In this document: one piece after another, positions 13,301 to 25,363 of the stretch
How the letters are laid out: each line of letters opens with the position of its first letter
How positions within the stretch are numbered: the stretch's first letter is position 1
NCBI RefSeq assembly: GCF_028769735.1
Contig: NC_088172.1
Span: forward strand, 66,922,631-66,986,630
Length of the DNA stretch: 64,000 bases
Direction of reading: 5' to 3'
Source: Zonotrichia leucophrys gambelii
Taxonomy: Eukaryota; Chordata; Aves; Passeriformes; Passerellidae
Translations under genes and position numbers: made by a program
The notes under the pieces: model-generated
What the model was told of the DNA's origin: nothing
Databases searched by the model: none
What the model saw: the letters and a program-made list of their open reading frames with translations, nothing else

Positions 13301-15006
13301 CTAGGGACTCTTCATTGAGGGTGAGGAGCAAAACTCCTCTAAAATGTCAGCTGCTTCCTTGATGCTCTTCCTATATGTGAGAAGATGTAACTTGTTTCTG
13401 TTCAGAGGTAATTCTTTAAATGTCAGGGTCCTAAGTGCAAGTATTTGCAAGGTTTGTACTTCTCAGAAATTAAATTGCTTTGAAAGCTTGATAGGCATGT
13501 AACCTTGTCCATGAGTGACTTCTCTGAGGGTCCTTCTCTGAAATGTTGTCCCATGATTCACGCTGGACCCTTAAAAAGAAACTCTGGTTTCAATTTCAGG
13601 TTGAAAATTTAGGGTGCTGTCAAGACTGAGCTCTCACAGCACGGCTGTTAGTGTTGAGATGCCTAAATCACACTAGAGCTTCATGACCTGTCATCTGATC
13701 CCACATTTTGATACGTCTTGACTCAGGCATAATTGGAAGTGTAGACCTTCATTTAGAGGAACAAGTCTCTGACAATTCTGCTGAAGGGCTCTCTGATGAA
13801 AACAGCATTTATTAGGTGACCTGGATTAGGTTTCCAAATGTAAGTAATTTCAACTTTGTGTGATGTTACAAACCTCACCTCATCAGTGGAGGTGTTTGAT
13901 CACTATGGGTCATTTAGTGGCAGTTATGAAATGAGAGCAAATTACTGCACTAGAATATACTGAAAATGCAGTCAGAACTTGTAATTTCCCTTCTTTGTTT
14001 CCATTGATCAACACAGTAGAAACTGAAGAGTAAAATGTGGCAGAGATTGACCTTACAATCACCTTTGACCATGTGTGGCTTTTGGTAATCAAGTAAACTG
14101 CATGTAGAGAAGCATGATCTTATTTGTGCCTACAGCCTTTTGTTGTCCTGTTGCTGTGTTCATAACTTCCATCCCTTTGTTCTGCCTCCAGCAGGGATGT
14201 TTCTAGTTGTGTGTAGGTGAAATTATAGGGAGACTGAGCAGAGCTGCATGTGTATGGACATGGATATTTCCCTCTGCTAGTCTCCTTAACCCTGTCACCT
14301 GCCTTCTCACCAATGCAGAGGTGCCCTTATCTCTTCTTCCAAACTTGAGCATAGGCCTTGGCTGTGGTGGAAATAAGGGAGGGTGATCTCATATTTTAAC
14401 TAATGTGAGTTCTTTGTAACCAGGTGCACAGTGTAGACTCTGCATTTGAACTTGGTTCAAAGCAGATCAAAATCTCAGCAGGGCCGTAATGCCCCTTTTT
14501 AGGATAATCTGATTTTTATCTGATGAGGAGGGGGAAAAAAGAGTATGGATGCTTGTGTGAAATATTCCTCCCCTCCAAAAAAAAACATAAACAAATTAAA
14601 AAATCTTGACTCTTGGAAAGATTTGCAAAAGACTAAGTTAACCTTTAATAGCTGCTGTGTACTGATGTTGCTTAAAAAGGGTTCTGAACAGAAATCAACT
14701 TGAAGGTGGCTTGCATTTATTATAAAGATTTAGAGAAAATGCTGTTTTACCCTCATAGAAGTATAATAAAGGAAAATCTTGATTTGACCTTGATCACAGT
14801 ATCCAAATTCACAGTAGAACTTGAAATTAATCCCTTAAAAACTTTGGCCATAAATCTCCTTAAGCTTTGTGCTACAGTAAGTTTCAGGAAATAAAATACA
14901 CCTCTTTTCTTAAACATTGTCCTCCTTTCTCATTTAGTTACTCCTACATCTAGATCCTTCTGAGCTGTGATGTATTCATGTATCTTCTTTCTGTTTTTAA
15001 TTGCAG

Positions 15007-15034
15007 AGAACTGTTGTTTGTTTCTGGTATAAAG
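15007..15034 (+). other. unproven candidate micro-exon
   Basis: A very good acceptor (long pyrimidine tract then TTGCAG ending at 15006) is followed 28 bases later by a consensus-like donor (AAAG|GTGAGG at 15034/15035). Two of three frames are open, one reading ELLFVSGIK. The piece is too short for the open frame to mean anything; only the pairing of two good splice sites is notable. Confidence 0.12.
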
Positions 15035-17098
15035 GTGAGGCAGTCATTTTCTCATTGAGAGCGTCTCAAAGGGTAATTCATGAATTCTTCACGCAGCAAG
15101 GAGACAAAGCAGGTTCTGTGGAGAAACAAATTCCTTGCTTTTATTGCAGTAGTCCTTGGTATCAGTCCCCCAGGAAACTGCCTGGGTGTTGGGGAAGGTG
15201 TCAGGGGAGAGGGGTTTACATGAGAGTTGTTTTAAAGGCTTGAGCAGGATCTGCCAGGCACTGATGTTTGCTAATTGGAACAAGAGGGGAAAATCAGGCA
15301 CTCTTGCTGCTGCCTGAAGTGGGCACTTCCAAGCCTAAACTGCTGTGGGTTTTGGCACCACTTATTTTCACAAGGGAGTGGAGTCCTGTTTCCCAAGGTC
15401 AGTGCTTTTGACTGCCTCTCATGTGCTCAGAGCTGCCCAGACCACAGGAACTCCTTGTTTATCCCTCAGCGTGGCTCTTGAGGAGATGGGGTTGGTGTAT
15501 CAGGACCAAAAAGAAGATGATATGATCATACCTTTAGGCTTTTGAGGAGTGGGAGGAGAAAGAAAAATTTTTTTCTGTAACCCAAACTTTCTGATCAAAT
15601 ATGCTTAGTTATTTTTAGGTTTGGGGGGAAAAAGTGTTGGAATTCGCTTGGAAAGATTCACTTGGAATCTTTCTTGATCTAAGTTACCAATGATCTGTAA
15701 GAGAGTTGGATCAGTCATTTGCTGTGCAGCCCCAGGAAGCTTAAACAAATTTGCATTAGCTAGTTGTGTGGAGAAATCCTTTCTGCATCAAAAAGGAAAA
15801 AAGAAATCACTTCTCTATGTAATGACTTCGAATAATTGATGGGGAAAAGCTGACAGAAATGGCAGTATTGATTTTTGAGTATGCAGAAACTAACTAATCT
15901 TAAACAATTCTCCTGGTGTTTTCTAAGTCTGAATTTGTAAATCAAAACAGGAGGTAAAATGGAAACCGGTCAGTTATAGGACTAATATTTAGTTAGAATT
16001 GCTGATAAAATCACTTATTTTTTTCACATTGTGCTTCTTATTCTTTTTAATCCATGTGAGTTAAAGCAGTAAGGTATTTTAGCTTTTCAGATTTGAGTTA
16101 CTAAGGAAAGGTAACTTCAGTGGGTGTAGAAAAGAGTATTTAATACCACCTACATTTGTATGGAACTCTTTAATACTGGCTCCAGTCAAGAGTAATACTG
16201 TATTGAAAGAAAATTCTGAGTTATATTGTTCCTTAATAGAAAACGTTGTACATATGTTTTCTATGAAGATCTAAATGTAGCCACAGGATGTTTTATTCCT
16301 TCAGTCTTAAAGAATTTGCTTATGGATAGGCTCCCTTGGGATGCTAATGCCATCTTTCTAATATTAGTGAGAATTGGTATTAGATGGGAGCAGGCCTGCT
16401 AAGAACTGTGTAGCTCCTAAACAAAAAGAAATAAACAGCAACAAAAATTTGAAAAATGGTGTTCCTTTTCTTGGTTAGATCAGAAGGATGAGGTAAGCAT
16501 TCATCAATTAATGAAGAATATTTCATTTAAATTGCCCATCAAAGCCTGTATAACATAGAACAGCACACTGACTTGAAAAGGGCAGGTAGCTGTGTCTGGA
16601 AGGAAAGGTGTTTGTGCACATGGAGTTTGGAGGACTTGTTTGCATGTGAAATGTTGCTTTAGCTGAGAGGATTGTGGATAAGCAGGGACTGTATGCGTTA
16701 CATCTGTTCGCTGTCAGATTTAACAAAAAGCAATTATCTACCATAGTAACCGTGACAGAATTCAGAATCTATTCTGACATCCAGACATAGATAAATACCT
16801 AAAAATAATGCTGAAGGTGTGTCTTCAGTCCTCAGTGTTTTTCTCAATTTTCAAGAAACACTAAGCAATGCAAACAATGAAACCACAGCAATTCATAACT
16901 GCAGCTGAAAGTCTACCTTTGACCTTTGCTGTAACACAGATTTTTTCCAAAATCTGGTTATGTATTAGAAGCCATGGAAGTGTCTTTGTGGTATTTTCGG
17001 CTTAAATCTAAATTTAAAATCTAAATTAGCTTGAGCTCAACTTTAAAGAGCAAGATGAATGTAGAGTCTGGGATGATTATGTGTTGTCTCAAAGGAAG

Positions 17099-17120
17099 GA
17101 AGTCTTGAATTCAAGACTTC
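17099..17120. repeat. perfect 22-bp palindrome
   Basis: The half-site GAAGTCTTGAA is followed directly by its reverse complement, with no spacer. Function unknown; palindromes of this length arise occasionally by chance in 64 kb or by local inverted duplication. Confidence 0.9.
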
Positions 17121-17450
17121 TTCAAAGTATCTTTATTTGCTCTTATATAGGAAAACCTTGCAACTTTAGTGCATGTGAATGAAGAAATGAAAATGCAGCC
17201 GAATAATTACAATAGGAAAAATGAAATTCTAAGTCACTGCAGTTTGGCTCTGGGGAATCTCTTTGATAGATGTTCAAATCCTGAGAAATTATGGAGGCCC
17301 TGGTGATCTGGACTAAGACTTGTTAGTTTTAAAAGTAATATGCTTCTTGGTAATGCATACCCCAACATCACAGGGTTTTTTAAACTTGCAAGGCTTCAGT
17401 TTTCAAAATGAAACTTGCCCATTTGCAGCAGAGAAAGATGATAGGGGCTA

Positions 17451-17473
17451 TATAGTATATTAGATATACTATA
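17451..17473. repeat. inverted repeat, 10-bp arms, 3-nt spacer
   Basis: TATAGTATAT and its reverse complement are separated by TAG. The arms are AT-only apart from one G/C pair, so chance formation in AT-rich DNA is likely. It lies about 330 bases from the 22-bp palindrome. Confidence 0.85.
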
Positions 17474-20400
17474 ATATTTCTGCTACATGCATCCAGGTGG
17501 GTTTTATGGTGTGTTCACCATCCCTTTTGTACCAGGATCTTGAATTCTTTTCTACCTTACACAGTATCCAGTGAGAATTTTCCAAGAAATGTTTTTTCTA
17601 ACTTTTATTAAAATTGATCCCAAAGGCTTCAAACATATAACGCACCAAATAATTACCTCTTGTCTTGCTTCTTGTGTTCCCCAGTTGTCAGTTTTGGAAC
17701 AATTTCTTGAAATCGGATTTGGAATTATCTTCTCCATGTTGTTTTGATAAAAATCCTAATGGTGCAGGATGCTTCTCAGAAAACAAGTCTGGAATTCTCC
17801 ATCAGTTTGAAAGCTCGAAGATCAGAATAATCTAAATACTAGGTCTACTGCCTATCTTCAGCTGTTGGTTTATCACAGTAATTGTCCTGGGTCTCTGTCT
17901 TTCCCCTGACTGATGTTTTGACATATGTTGCGCTTCTGTTCTGTGGCATTTTCAGTGTGCTGCCTCTCCAGCTGGACTTGGGGTGCATAGTGACACTGGT
18001 CCTCAGAGTTTGGTTCTGCATTTTACTGCAGTTGTCATTTACCCGCAACATTTGGCCTTGCCTTAAATGCAAACTTCTGGAGCTAAGTGTATGCTGAGCT
18101 CTCTTAAACCTCCTTTTTTCTTGGTTTGCCTCAGACCTTGCCCCTTGCTGGAGGTTAAGCACTTTGTTGGAGTGAGAATTTGCAGTGACATTTGGTAGGG
18201 CTTGTGATACTGAAGCTCCTACAGAATGGGCAGTGAGAGGACCAAAGAACAAACGCAGTCCTTGTGGTAAGAAAATTATGCAAATAGCAGAAAAATGATA
18301 CAGTTGGAGATGTACTATTAGAGATTTGAAGCTTGTGTGAAGTAATATTTATAGTATAAAAATAGGAGATGGAGATTTGGGAGCTACTGGTAACGTTTGG
18401 AAGAAGTTCTTCTCATAATACATTTCTGTGTATTCTTACACAAACTGGCTCTTCAAACACTAATCAGGGAGTAGCTTGATCATGGAATGATTTTTTTAAA
18501 CTGATTAAACTAGCTGCTTCAGCATGTGCTTAATTCTTGAACATAGGGATTATCCCATTGGCATAACTGGGAGTGGGCGCAGTGTCTGAGATCAGATCAC
18601 CCTAGAGCACTTGCTGTTGTAGGACAGCAGTGTCCCAGGAATTAGGCAGCATTGCTAGTGTGCTGCTGAGCCCTGTGCTTCCAAACCTGAAGCTGAGCTT
18701 TAGTTGCAAATTCCCAAAGGGAAGGCAGCAATGCCCACAATTGCTGGTTCCTATGGTATTAAATCAAACTCAGCATTGATGTGCTCTATAAATACCTCCA
18801 TGTGTATCTGTACATAACATCTTTGTGTGCAATCTCTCTGTGTAGAGTTTTTTCGGAAAACTATTCAGAGGAAATAAGTCTTCCAATGATTTGAAGAGAA
18901 CACAAATGACAGGCTCTTTCCTGTGCTTGGCTGAATCACATACAGTGTGCTTAATTAACAGGTGCACAGTGACAAGCTGCACTCAGCAGGCAGTGCTGGG
19001 TCGTGTTCAGAGTCCTGGACACTGAGTTTCTTCTGTAGCATGGGATTTGAAAGGATCAGTGGGATACTGAGCATCTCTGTGTGTCTTTCATCTTGCAAAT
19101 TCTTGCCCCTGTATAAGCACCTTCTTTAACTTTGCAGTGGTTTTTTTTTAGGGGGCAATTCAGACCTCAAGCCTGTTCTCTTACTCCTTGTGCTGTCAAC
19201 ACAGCTGAAGTATTCAGCTGGAGATGGAGTGTCTGTATTAGAGCTTGCTTCAAAAATGAGATCCAGCCTGGCTCTTGCCTTTTAATCTGTTTTGGGGCTG
19301 GGCTGGTGTTTGGTGACGCATTGGGCTAAGCTGACTGCAGCGAGTTAACAGAGGAGGCAAAAGGTGTCAAGCCCCTGCAGAATGGCTCAAGGACTTGCAC
19401 TGCCTGACCTGTATGCTGGATGGTGAAAAAAAGATGATAAAGCTGCCTCACAGGAAATTTCAGAAATTTTTCCTTAAAAAGGTAAAGTGCATCTTTTTTG
19501 TTTGCTTGCTTGCTTTAGTTAGGTTGGAGACAAAGTTTGATAATTGCATTGTTTTTGTGCTGTTAGCTTTGTGGTTTCTTTGTACTGAAATGCCTCAAAC
19601 TGTTCTCTCAATGTAATGTTATTCTTGGCTTGTGGTCTGGGACACAATTAATATCCATCAAAAGCAGACTTCAGCAGCATGCTGCAGGGGTTAGTTTGGT
19701 TACAGATACCGTTTACAGCTCTTGTCACCCTGTTGTATTATGCTGGCTTTTAGCACTGCTCCTTGACTCTGTATATTCTGAATCTGCCAAGCCATTTAGT
19801 GCTAAGTTTTTGCGGTGTACAAGACAGAATGCTGCTCATTGACTAGCTTTCATTAAAAAAAATTGGTAATACAAGATATACGTATATGTTAAGTGTAGGC
19901 TGTATATTTCCACTATTTTCAAATATATTCACAGAAATCACTAGAGATATTGGTAAATCTAACAGAAAACTGCATACTTTCAGGTGGGACTCTACTTAAA
20001 ACTGAGTTTAAACTGGGTTTAAAGCTATCCCTAGATCAGATGTTTCTGAAAAGCACTTTACCTAGCTAGGTATTGAATGCTGTGCTATTAGCTGTCTGAA
20101 ATACCATTCTTTAATTTTAATGTCTGCATTATCTGGATCTTGTGTTCTCAGCATACAAGGATTTATCCCATAGGTTTTGAAAACATAGTGGGGTATTTTT
20201 CCCTCCCCCTCCTTCTCATCTTGGCTTCTTATGCCCAGGGTTTATTAGTGGTTGATTAGAAGTGCAGTCTCTTTATTCTGTAGAGCATCTCAATTTTCAA
20301 GCAGGACATTTGCAGTTGTAGTCAATTGGAATTTTGTATTTTTACCATTCTGTATAATTTAACCTATATGGTATTTCATACTAATGTCTGCAATATGGTT

Positions 20401-22287
20401 CTTCAAAATTAAATACTCAACTTGGTTGTATACTAATTAAAACAGTTTTAAAAGGGCACAAGAGAAGACAGTTGAATTTCACTGCAAGTTAGATCTGGCA
20501 CACGGCTCACTGATTTTTGGCTCATTCACAGATGCAGATGGTTGGTTCTACCTTTTTCTCTGGAGTAAATTTTTAGTATTTAAATGTTGATATCACCGTT
20601 GTGCTGTTGAACTGTCCTTTTAGGGTTTCCTATGCTGCCTAAGAAGAATTTTGCCATTTGCTAGTTTATATATGCCTTAATGATGGCACATCTGATCGAA
20701 TGGCTGTAGTTTCACTGGTATATATTAACAATGGTGGGGTTTATGTTATACTCGTGAATATAGGACTGAAAACACGCAGGCAGTTAAAGTGAATTAAAGT
20801 GCAAGAGAGAAGAATTATACTGGATTTCAAAGTCGCTATCAGAAATTTAACTGAGCTACTAGTCTGAAGTGACAAAGTGGAGGTGGGTACAGCCAAGGTG
20901 GTGATGAGTGTAAGTTAACATGATATTAACAGTAGGTTATTGATAGTCTCTGGAGTCCTGTAGCAACTTGCTCTCTCAAAAGGATGTCTGTATGGTCCCA
21001 CACAGCAGAAATCATGTATCATTCATGTACTCATCTGTGTTGATGGTTCCTGGTATTTCTCTGGAGGTAACATGAAGTATTTTAAACAACCTGGTTTTAT
21101 TTGTGATAATGTGCAAAAGAAAATTGTGGAAAACATCTGTAACCCTTCCAAGAGTTATGCACAGGTTCAGTTTGGGGAGGCCTTTTTTTAGATGCTGGGA
21201 AAGGGAGGCACCACAGAACAAGTGGTGCCCTAAATCATGTGTGCATACTTTGTGCTCAAGTGAGTGCATGAACTTATTATGACTGCACCAAATTTCTGTC
21301 CTATGCCGTCATTTGAATCACAGGAATCAACAACCCATATCATCCTAGAGTGCCTGAATATACCATAGCTAGTTAGTATAGAGAATTTTGTTTCTCTTAT
21401 TCTTTAGTGAGGTTGTAGGGCTGTGGTTAGAAAAAGTAATCTCCAATAACTAGAAGGTGAATTAGGTGAGCTAAGTCTTTGCATGGTGACTGGGAAGAAC
21501 TTATGGATGTTTTCTGAGGGGTGTTGCTGTGATAAATACAGAGTTCAGCTAATGATATCTCTTTAATGCGGCCACTTTCACTGCAATATTTTTGAAACAA
21601 GTTTTGACAGGATCCATAGCTCCCTTCTTGCTTTTTGAGTATAACATCTACCTGATGGCTAGCCTACGTGAATATTGTTTAGATGTTGGTGCAATTAAGT
21701 AGCTGAAATAACATGCTCTTAATTTTGCATATGGAAGAGTTCCCCAAATTGACAAGTTTCTTAATATAAATAGATCAGAATTAGGCACAGTCCTGTATTT
21801 TCTGGGGAAAAAGTATCTACTGAAGAATGACATTGATTTGGATTATTGCAGTGAACATCTTCAGAGCTTACTCTTCAGTATTATATACTGAAGCAGCAGT
21901 CAAACACCTTATCAGATACTATTCAGCTTGCTGTTTGTGTAGGCATGAGCAGCTCTTAGACAAGTGAATGATTCTTCTTGAATACACAAGGGGTGGTTTC
22001 AGAGTTGGGTCTTCAATGGCTGTGTTGAAAATATGACTTTGCCCTGGAGAGTGAATGAAAAAGGACACATTTCAAGCTCCCAAAATCACACCGTGGTTCC
22101 TAAAAGAAGTTTTTTCAGAACCAGAAAAAATTAGTCATGAAGAAAACATTTAACATCCTTGTTGCCTACTGATCCTTGAAATAACAGCTGTCCTTCCAAA
22201 GAAAGGGCAGCTGCTTAACATGTAAGAGTAAATTGTAAATTACATTTCCATGTAAACTTAACTGAGCTGCTCAGTTTCTTCTGAAAG

Positions 22288-22319
22288 CTTTGTGTGAAAC
22301 AATCATGTTTCACACAGAG
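22288..22319. repeat. inverted repeat, 13-bp arms, 6-nt spacer
   Basis: Arms CTTTGTGTGAAAC and GTTTCACACAGAG pair over 13 positions with a single non-Watson-Crick position (T opposite G) around the spacer AATCAT. A transcript could fold into a hairpin. No conserved RNA family is recognised. Confidence 0.75.
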
Positions 22320-23590
22320 GTGTTCCTCCTGTAGTGGTTTATCATTGAATTAGTATGCTTTACATAATTGATATGCATAGAAAATACAGTATCACCAAAA
22401 CTGTTTAAGGAGTTGATCTGAAAACAGTTGCTTGGAATAAATTATAATTCAGTAACTGAGCCAGCATGAAAATAAAAAGCTAGCAAAAACCATTTTGAAC
22501 AGCATTCTGACAGGAAAAAATAGCTTTTATTAAAAATGGTAGCTTAGAGTTTCCTTGTTTAAGAACAAGATGTAATGTCACCAAATAAGAGAGAAGCACT
22601 CAAGGAAAACAAATTAAGACTTCAGCAGATGCATTCGTTTACAGGGATCTGGTGCTGTAAATACTGATTGCATGATTTACGGAAATGCGTATGTTCTTTG
22701 TAGCATTAAAAAGGAGGACCTTTAATTTTTTTTCAGCGTTGTGAAAAACAATTTGGTAATGACTGCAGTATTGGCAGAATATTGCTCTGTTGTAGCTCGT
22801 GATAAATGCCTCTGCCTTTTCCCCATTGCCACCAATAGAAGTTTCTGTCCTTAGAGAATATGTGACTGAGTCACTGATGCAAAGGACAGCAGAATGAAAA
22901 GATGCCTAGCACCCAAAGAATCTGACAGCACGGACCTGTTAAATGTCTCTCTGTGCATTCTCACATGGGAGAATCATACACATGGGCAAGGTATTTTGTG
23001 GTTTTTGTTTCTGGTATTTGTTTGTATTTTATGTAGAACAATATATTTCATACATGTCTATAAAATTAGCTGTTTGTCATGTTGCATGCTTATCTGTTGT
23101 GTTCCCAAGGACCCAGTCAGCCTGAGGGAACTGCTGTATCTTGGTGATGATGCCTGTCCAGCTTGGGTGGAGGGCTTGAACCCCTCATAATGGAAGGGTT
23201 TTCAAGGTCTCTCCCCCATCCTGCATGGACGCCACCTGTAGTATTCAGGGTCACGGTTCCTGTCCTCAGTGATGACGTTGTTCAGTACAGGGTAAACTCT
23301 TGTGGGAATGTGGGGAATTCTAGTCAGTTTAACTGACTCATATATTACTGTGTGATTGCTGCAGGACCTGTGTGTTGAGGTTGGGAAATATGCCTGATCT
23401 GGCAAATAGCCTGCCTCTGTCATGACTGGGACAATGTTACAGAGAAAGGGGGAGATAGAGATCTCATCATATTTGAGATCTCCCAAATATGTTGGAGAGC
23501 ATAGAAGGCACAAGAATTTACTTGAGGAGCTGTTTCAAATGAGTGTGTAGGGTTTCTCTTATGCTCTGTTTTGCGTACAACTCACTAATA

Positions 23591-23610
23591 GGGGGGGTGT
23601 GTGTGTGTGT
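23591..23610. repeat. poly-G followed by (GT)7 microsatellite
   Basis: Seven G residues run directly into seven GT dinucleotides (23597-23610). This is an ordinary short simple repeat. Confidence 0.9.
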
Positions 23611-24038
23611 AATGGGTTTCTGGTATCTGGTCCAGAGAAGGTACAGGCTGCCTCAGCTGGAGGTAGCCTTCTTGGCTTAGGCTGCAAGGACCTGAGGTGT
23701 TTGATTCATGAGGGCTTTGGTTTGTTCATGAGGTTGGCACACCGTGACCTCCATTGATATTGCTTTGTCTTGTGAGTACATGCTAATGAATCTTCATTTT
23801 ACTACTGTTAGGACTCAGACAGCCAAGCAAAATTACTTCTGGCAGTTGTAGGGATGCTTTTGAAGCCAGATATGGGAAAGGATTCTTTTTGTCACACTCA
23901 AATTACAATGCCTCAGACTGCTAAGCTGCCAAGAGCTGTTGTAGTCTGGGGCCAGCAAGGCTGCTGGGTGGGTTTTGACGATGACTGTTGTCTCTGAGTA
24001 TGAAGATCTAAGGCTGGTCAAGCCAGGCATCTTTCTCC

Positions 24039-24043
24039 ACATG
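24039..24043 (+). repeat. 5' target-site duplication of the LTR (ACATG)
   Basis: ACATG immediately precedes the TG that opens the LTR and is repeated exactly at 25359-25363, immediately after the closing CA. The match fixes both LTR borders. Confidence 0.85.
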
Positions 24044-24383
24044 TGTCATGGTTTGACCAGGAAGAAGTTGGGAATTCTGGGAAGCTGTGGTCAAACCAAT
24101 GAAGGTTTTGGGTTTCATACTGACACCTGGTGTAGCCAGTGGGGTTTGGACACACCTCCGAGAATACACAGGGGTTAAAAGCAGGGCACTGCCCTGGCAC
24201 TTCCTCTTTTTGGACATCGCGGCCGAGGAGTTCAGACCTCTCTCCCTCGCCCGGCCCGCTGCTGCTGGGCGGGGGAGGGGCCAGCCATGCGGTGAGGCCT
24301 GGGGGCCTGGACAGAGATGGTGTTGAGGGGGCTTCGAGGATGGAAGGGTGGGGGAGCCCCAAGAGACATCGGGCAGCCAGCCA

Positions 24384-24416
24384 CCCCCCCCCCCCCCCCC
24401 CTCTTCCCCCCCCCCC
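24384..24416. repeat. paired poly-C tracts inside the LTR
   Basis: Eighteen C residues (24384-24401), the interruption TCTT, then eleven C residues (24406-24416). The complementary strand could form G-quadruplex structure. Such tracts are also prone to sequencing and length error. Confidence 0.9.
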
Positions 24417-25232
24417 AGGAGAGCAGGAGAGCAGCCAGCGAGAAGGGGGAGGAGGACTGCCCGGCCGCAGCGGCAGCGTGTGGGCAGCGTGCGTGGGAGC
24501 CGTCCGACAGACAGAGACTGAAAACTTTTAACCCTTTCTTGCATGATTGGGGCCTTACAAAAATGCTAATCCTCCTCGAAGCTGAATAAGAAGGGAGATG
24601 AGAGATAAGGACTTTGACCCGGAGATTGTGGAGATGATTGGATGGGGAGAGATGATTTGGAGTGGCCTTTTGGCTGGACTTGTTCTTGTAGCCATGGACT
24701 CAGTTGTTCCTGTGACACAGACTGCATTTAGGGGGAGGCAGTGCCTCAAAACCAGGAGGGTTCATTTGTGAGGACCCCCCGGCCCCAGGGGGTTGGAAAT
24801 ATATGGGGGGGACAGTTGTCCCAAAAGCAGAGACTGTGCCTTTTTGGAGTGAGACAAGGCATCCTTGAAAGACCACCCTAAAAGCAGCTCTGATCCATGT
24901 CTCGGTGGTGAGAGCACTGAGCATGGAAGGAACATGTCACAAGCGGCAAATGGACTTTCCGGGCGGTGCCGGAGTGACAGGGAAGCACACGAGGGTCTCA
25001 GTGTGTCTCCACGAGAAGCCTATGGAACAAGAAGGACTCCTTTTCCTCTCCATGAACTGCAGTTTGAGTATACTAATGTGTGGGGCCAAGGCTGAGCAGT
25101 TGTTTTGAGAGAATGTATTGGATTGGGAAAGTCAGGGAGTGGGGAGGAGGAAAAGTGGTTTTTGTAAGGTTTTCAATTTTTTTTTCTTTTCCTTATAGTC
25201 TTTCCTATTTTTTTTTTCCTGTAGTTTTAGGT

Positions 25233-25238
25233 AATAAA
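25233..25238 (+). promoter_or_regulatory. LTR polyadenylation signal AATAAA
   Basis: AATAAA lies in a T-rich context in the 3' part of the LTR, about 120 bases before its end. This is where the R region of a retroviral LTR would be polyadenylated. It fixes the plus orientation. Confidence 0.6.
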
Positions 25239-25358
25239 GTGTTATTTATGTTTAAGTTGGAGCCTGTTTTGCTTATTCCTGGTCACATCTCACAGCAGAC
25301 ACCAGGGTGGGGCATTTTCATGGGGGCACTGGCTCTGTGCCAGGCTCAAACCATGACA

Positions 25359-25363
25359 ACATG
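25359..25363 (+). repeat. 3' target-site duplication of the LTR (ACATG)
   Basis: Exact copy of the pentamer at 24039-24043, directly after the closing CA of the LTR. Confidence 0.85.

Larger units (their letters stand above)
3352..15006. other. non-coding stretch, no gene recognised
   Basis: Unique AT-rich sequence with only short, family-less open frames. Homopolymer T tracts lie at 3680-3693 and 10327-10341, and a T- and G-rich low-complexity patch at about 4211-4280. Positions 12134-12145 and 12154-12165 are a 12-base direct repeat. No interspersed repeat family, tRNA or splice-bounded long frame was recognised. The pattern fits intron or intergenic DNA. Confidence 0.6.
15035..24038. other. 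non-coding stretch, no gene recognised
   Basis: Unique AT-rich sequence. It contains a perfect 22-bp palindrome at 17099-17120, a small hairpin at 17451-17473, a near-perfect hairpin at 22288-22319 and a short G/GT simple repeat at 23591-23610. The 135-codon minus-strand frame at 17845-18252 is rich in S, K, Q, N and R but matches nothing I know. No recognisable retroelement appears before the LTR at 24044. Confidence 0.6.
24044..25358 (+). mobile_element. solo LTR of an avian endogenous retrovirus
   Basis: A 1,315-bp element opens with TGTCATGGTTTGA and closes with the exact reverse complement TCAAACCATGACA, a perfect 13-bp terminal inverted repeat in the TG...CA form of retroviral LTRs. 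Identical ACATG pentamers flank it. The plus orientation is supported by AATAAA at 25233-25238, about 120 bases before the 3' end; a TTAAAAG near 24175 is a possible TATA-like element. The stretch at about 24220-24500 is very GC-rich and holds two long C tracts. No gag, pol or env sequence and no second LTR is visible, so this is a solo LTR left by recombination between two LTRs. A 5-bp duplication suits ERVL-type elements better than ERVK (usually 6 bp), but I cannot assign the family without a library. The clean borders suggest a fairly young insertion. Confidence 0.85.

Noticed and set aside
17845..18252. 135-codon minus-strand open frame
   Set aside because: Low-hydrophobicity S/K/Q/R-rich text without any motif; about one frame of this size is expected by chance.
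24008..24544. 178-codon minus-strand open frame, the longest in the window
   Set aside because: It lies across the GC-rich antisense side of the solo LTR, includes runs of G and P from the C tracts, and matches no retroviral or host protein.
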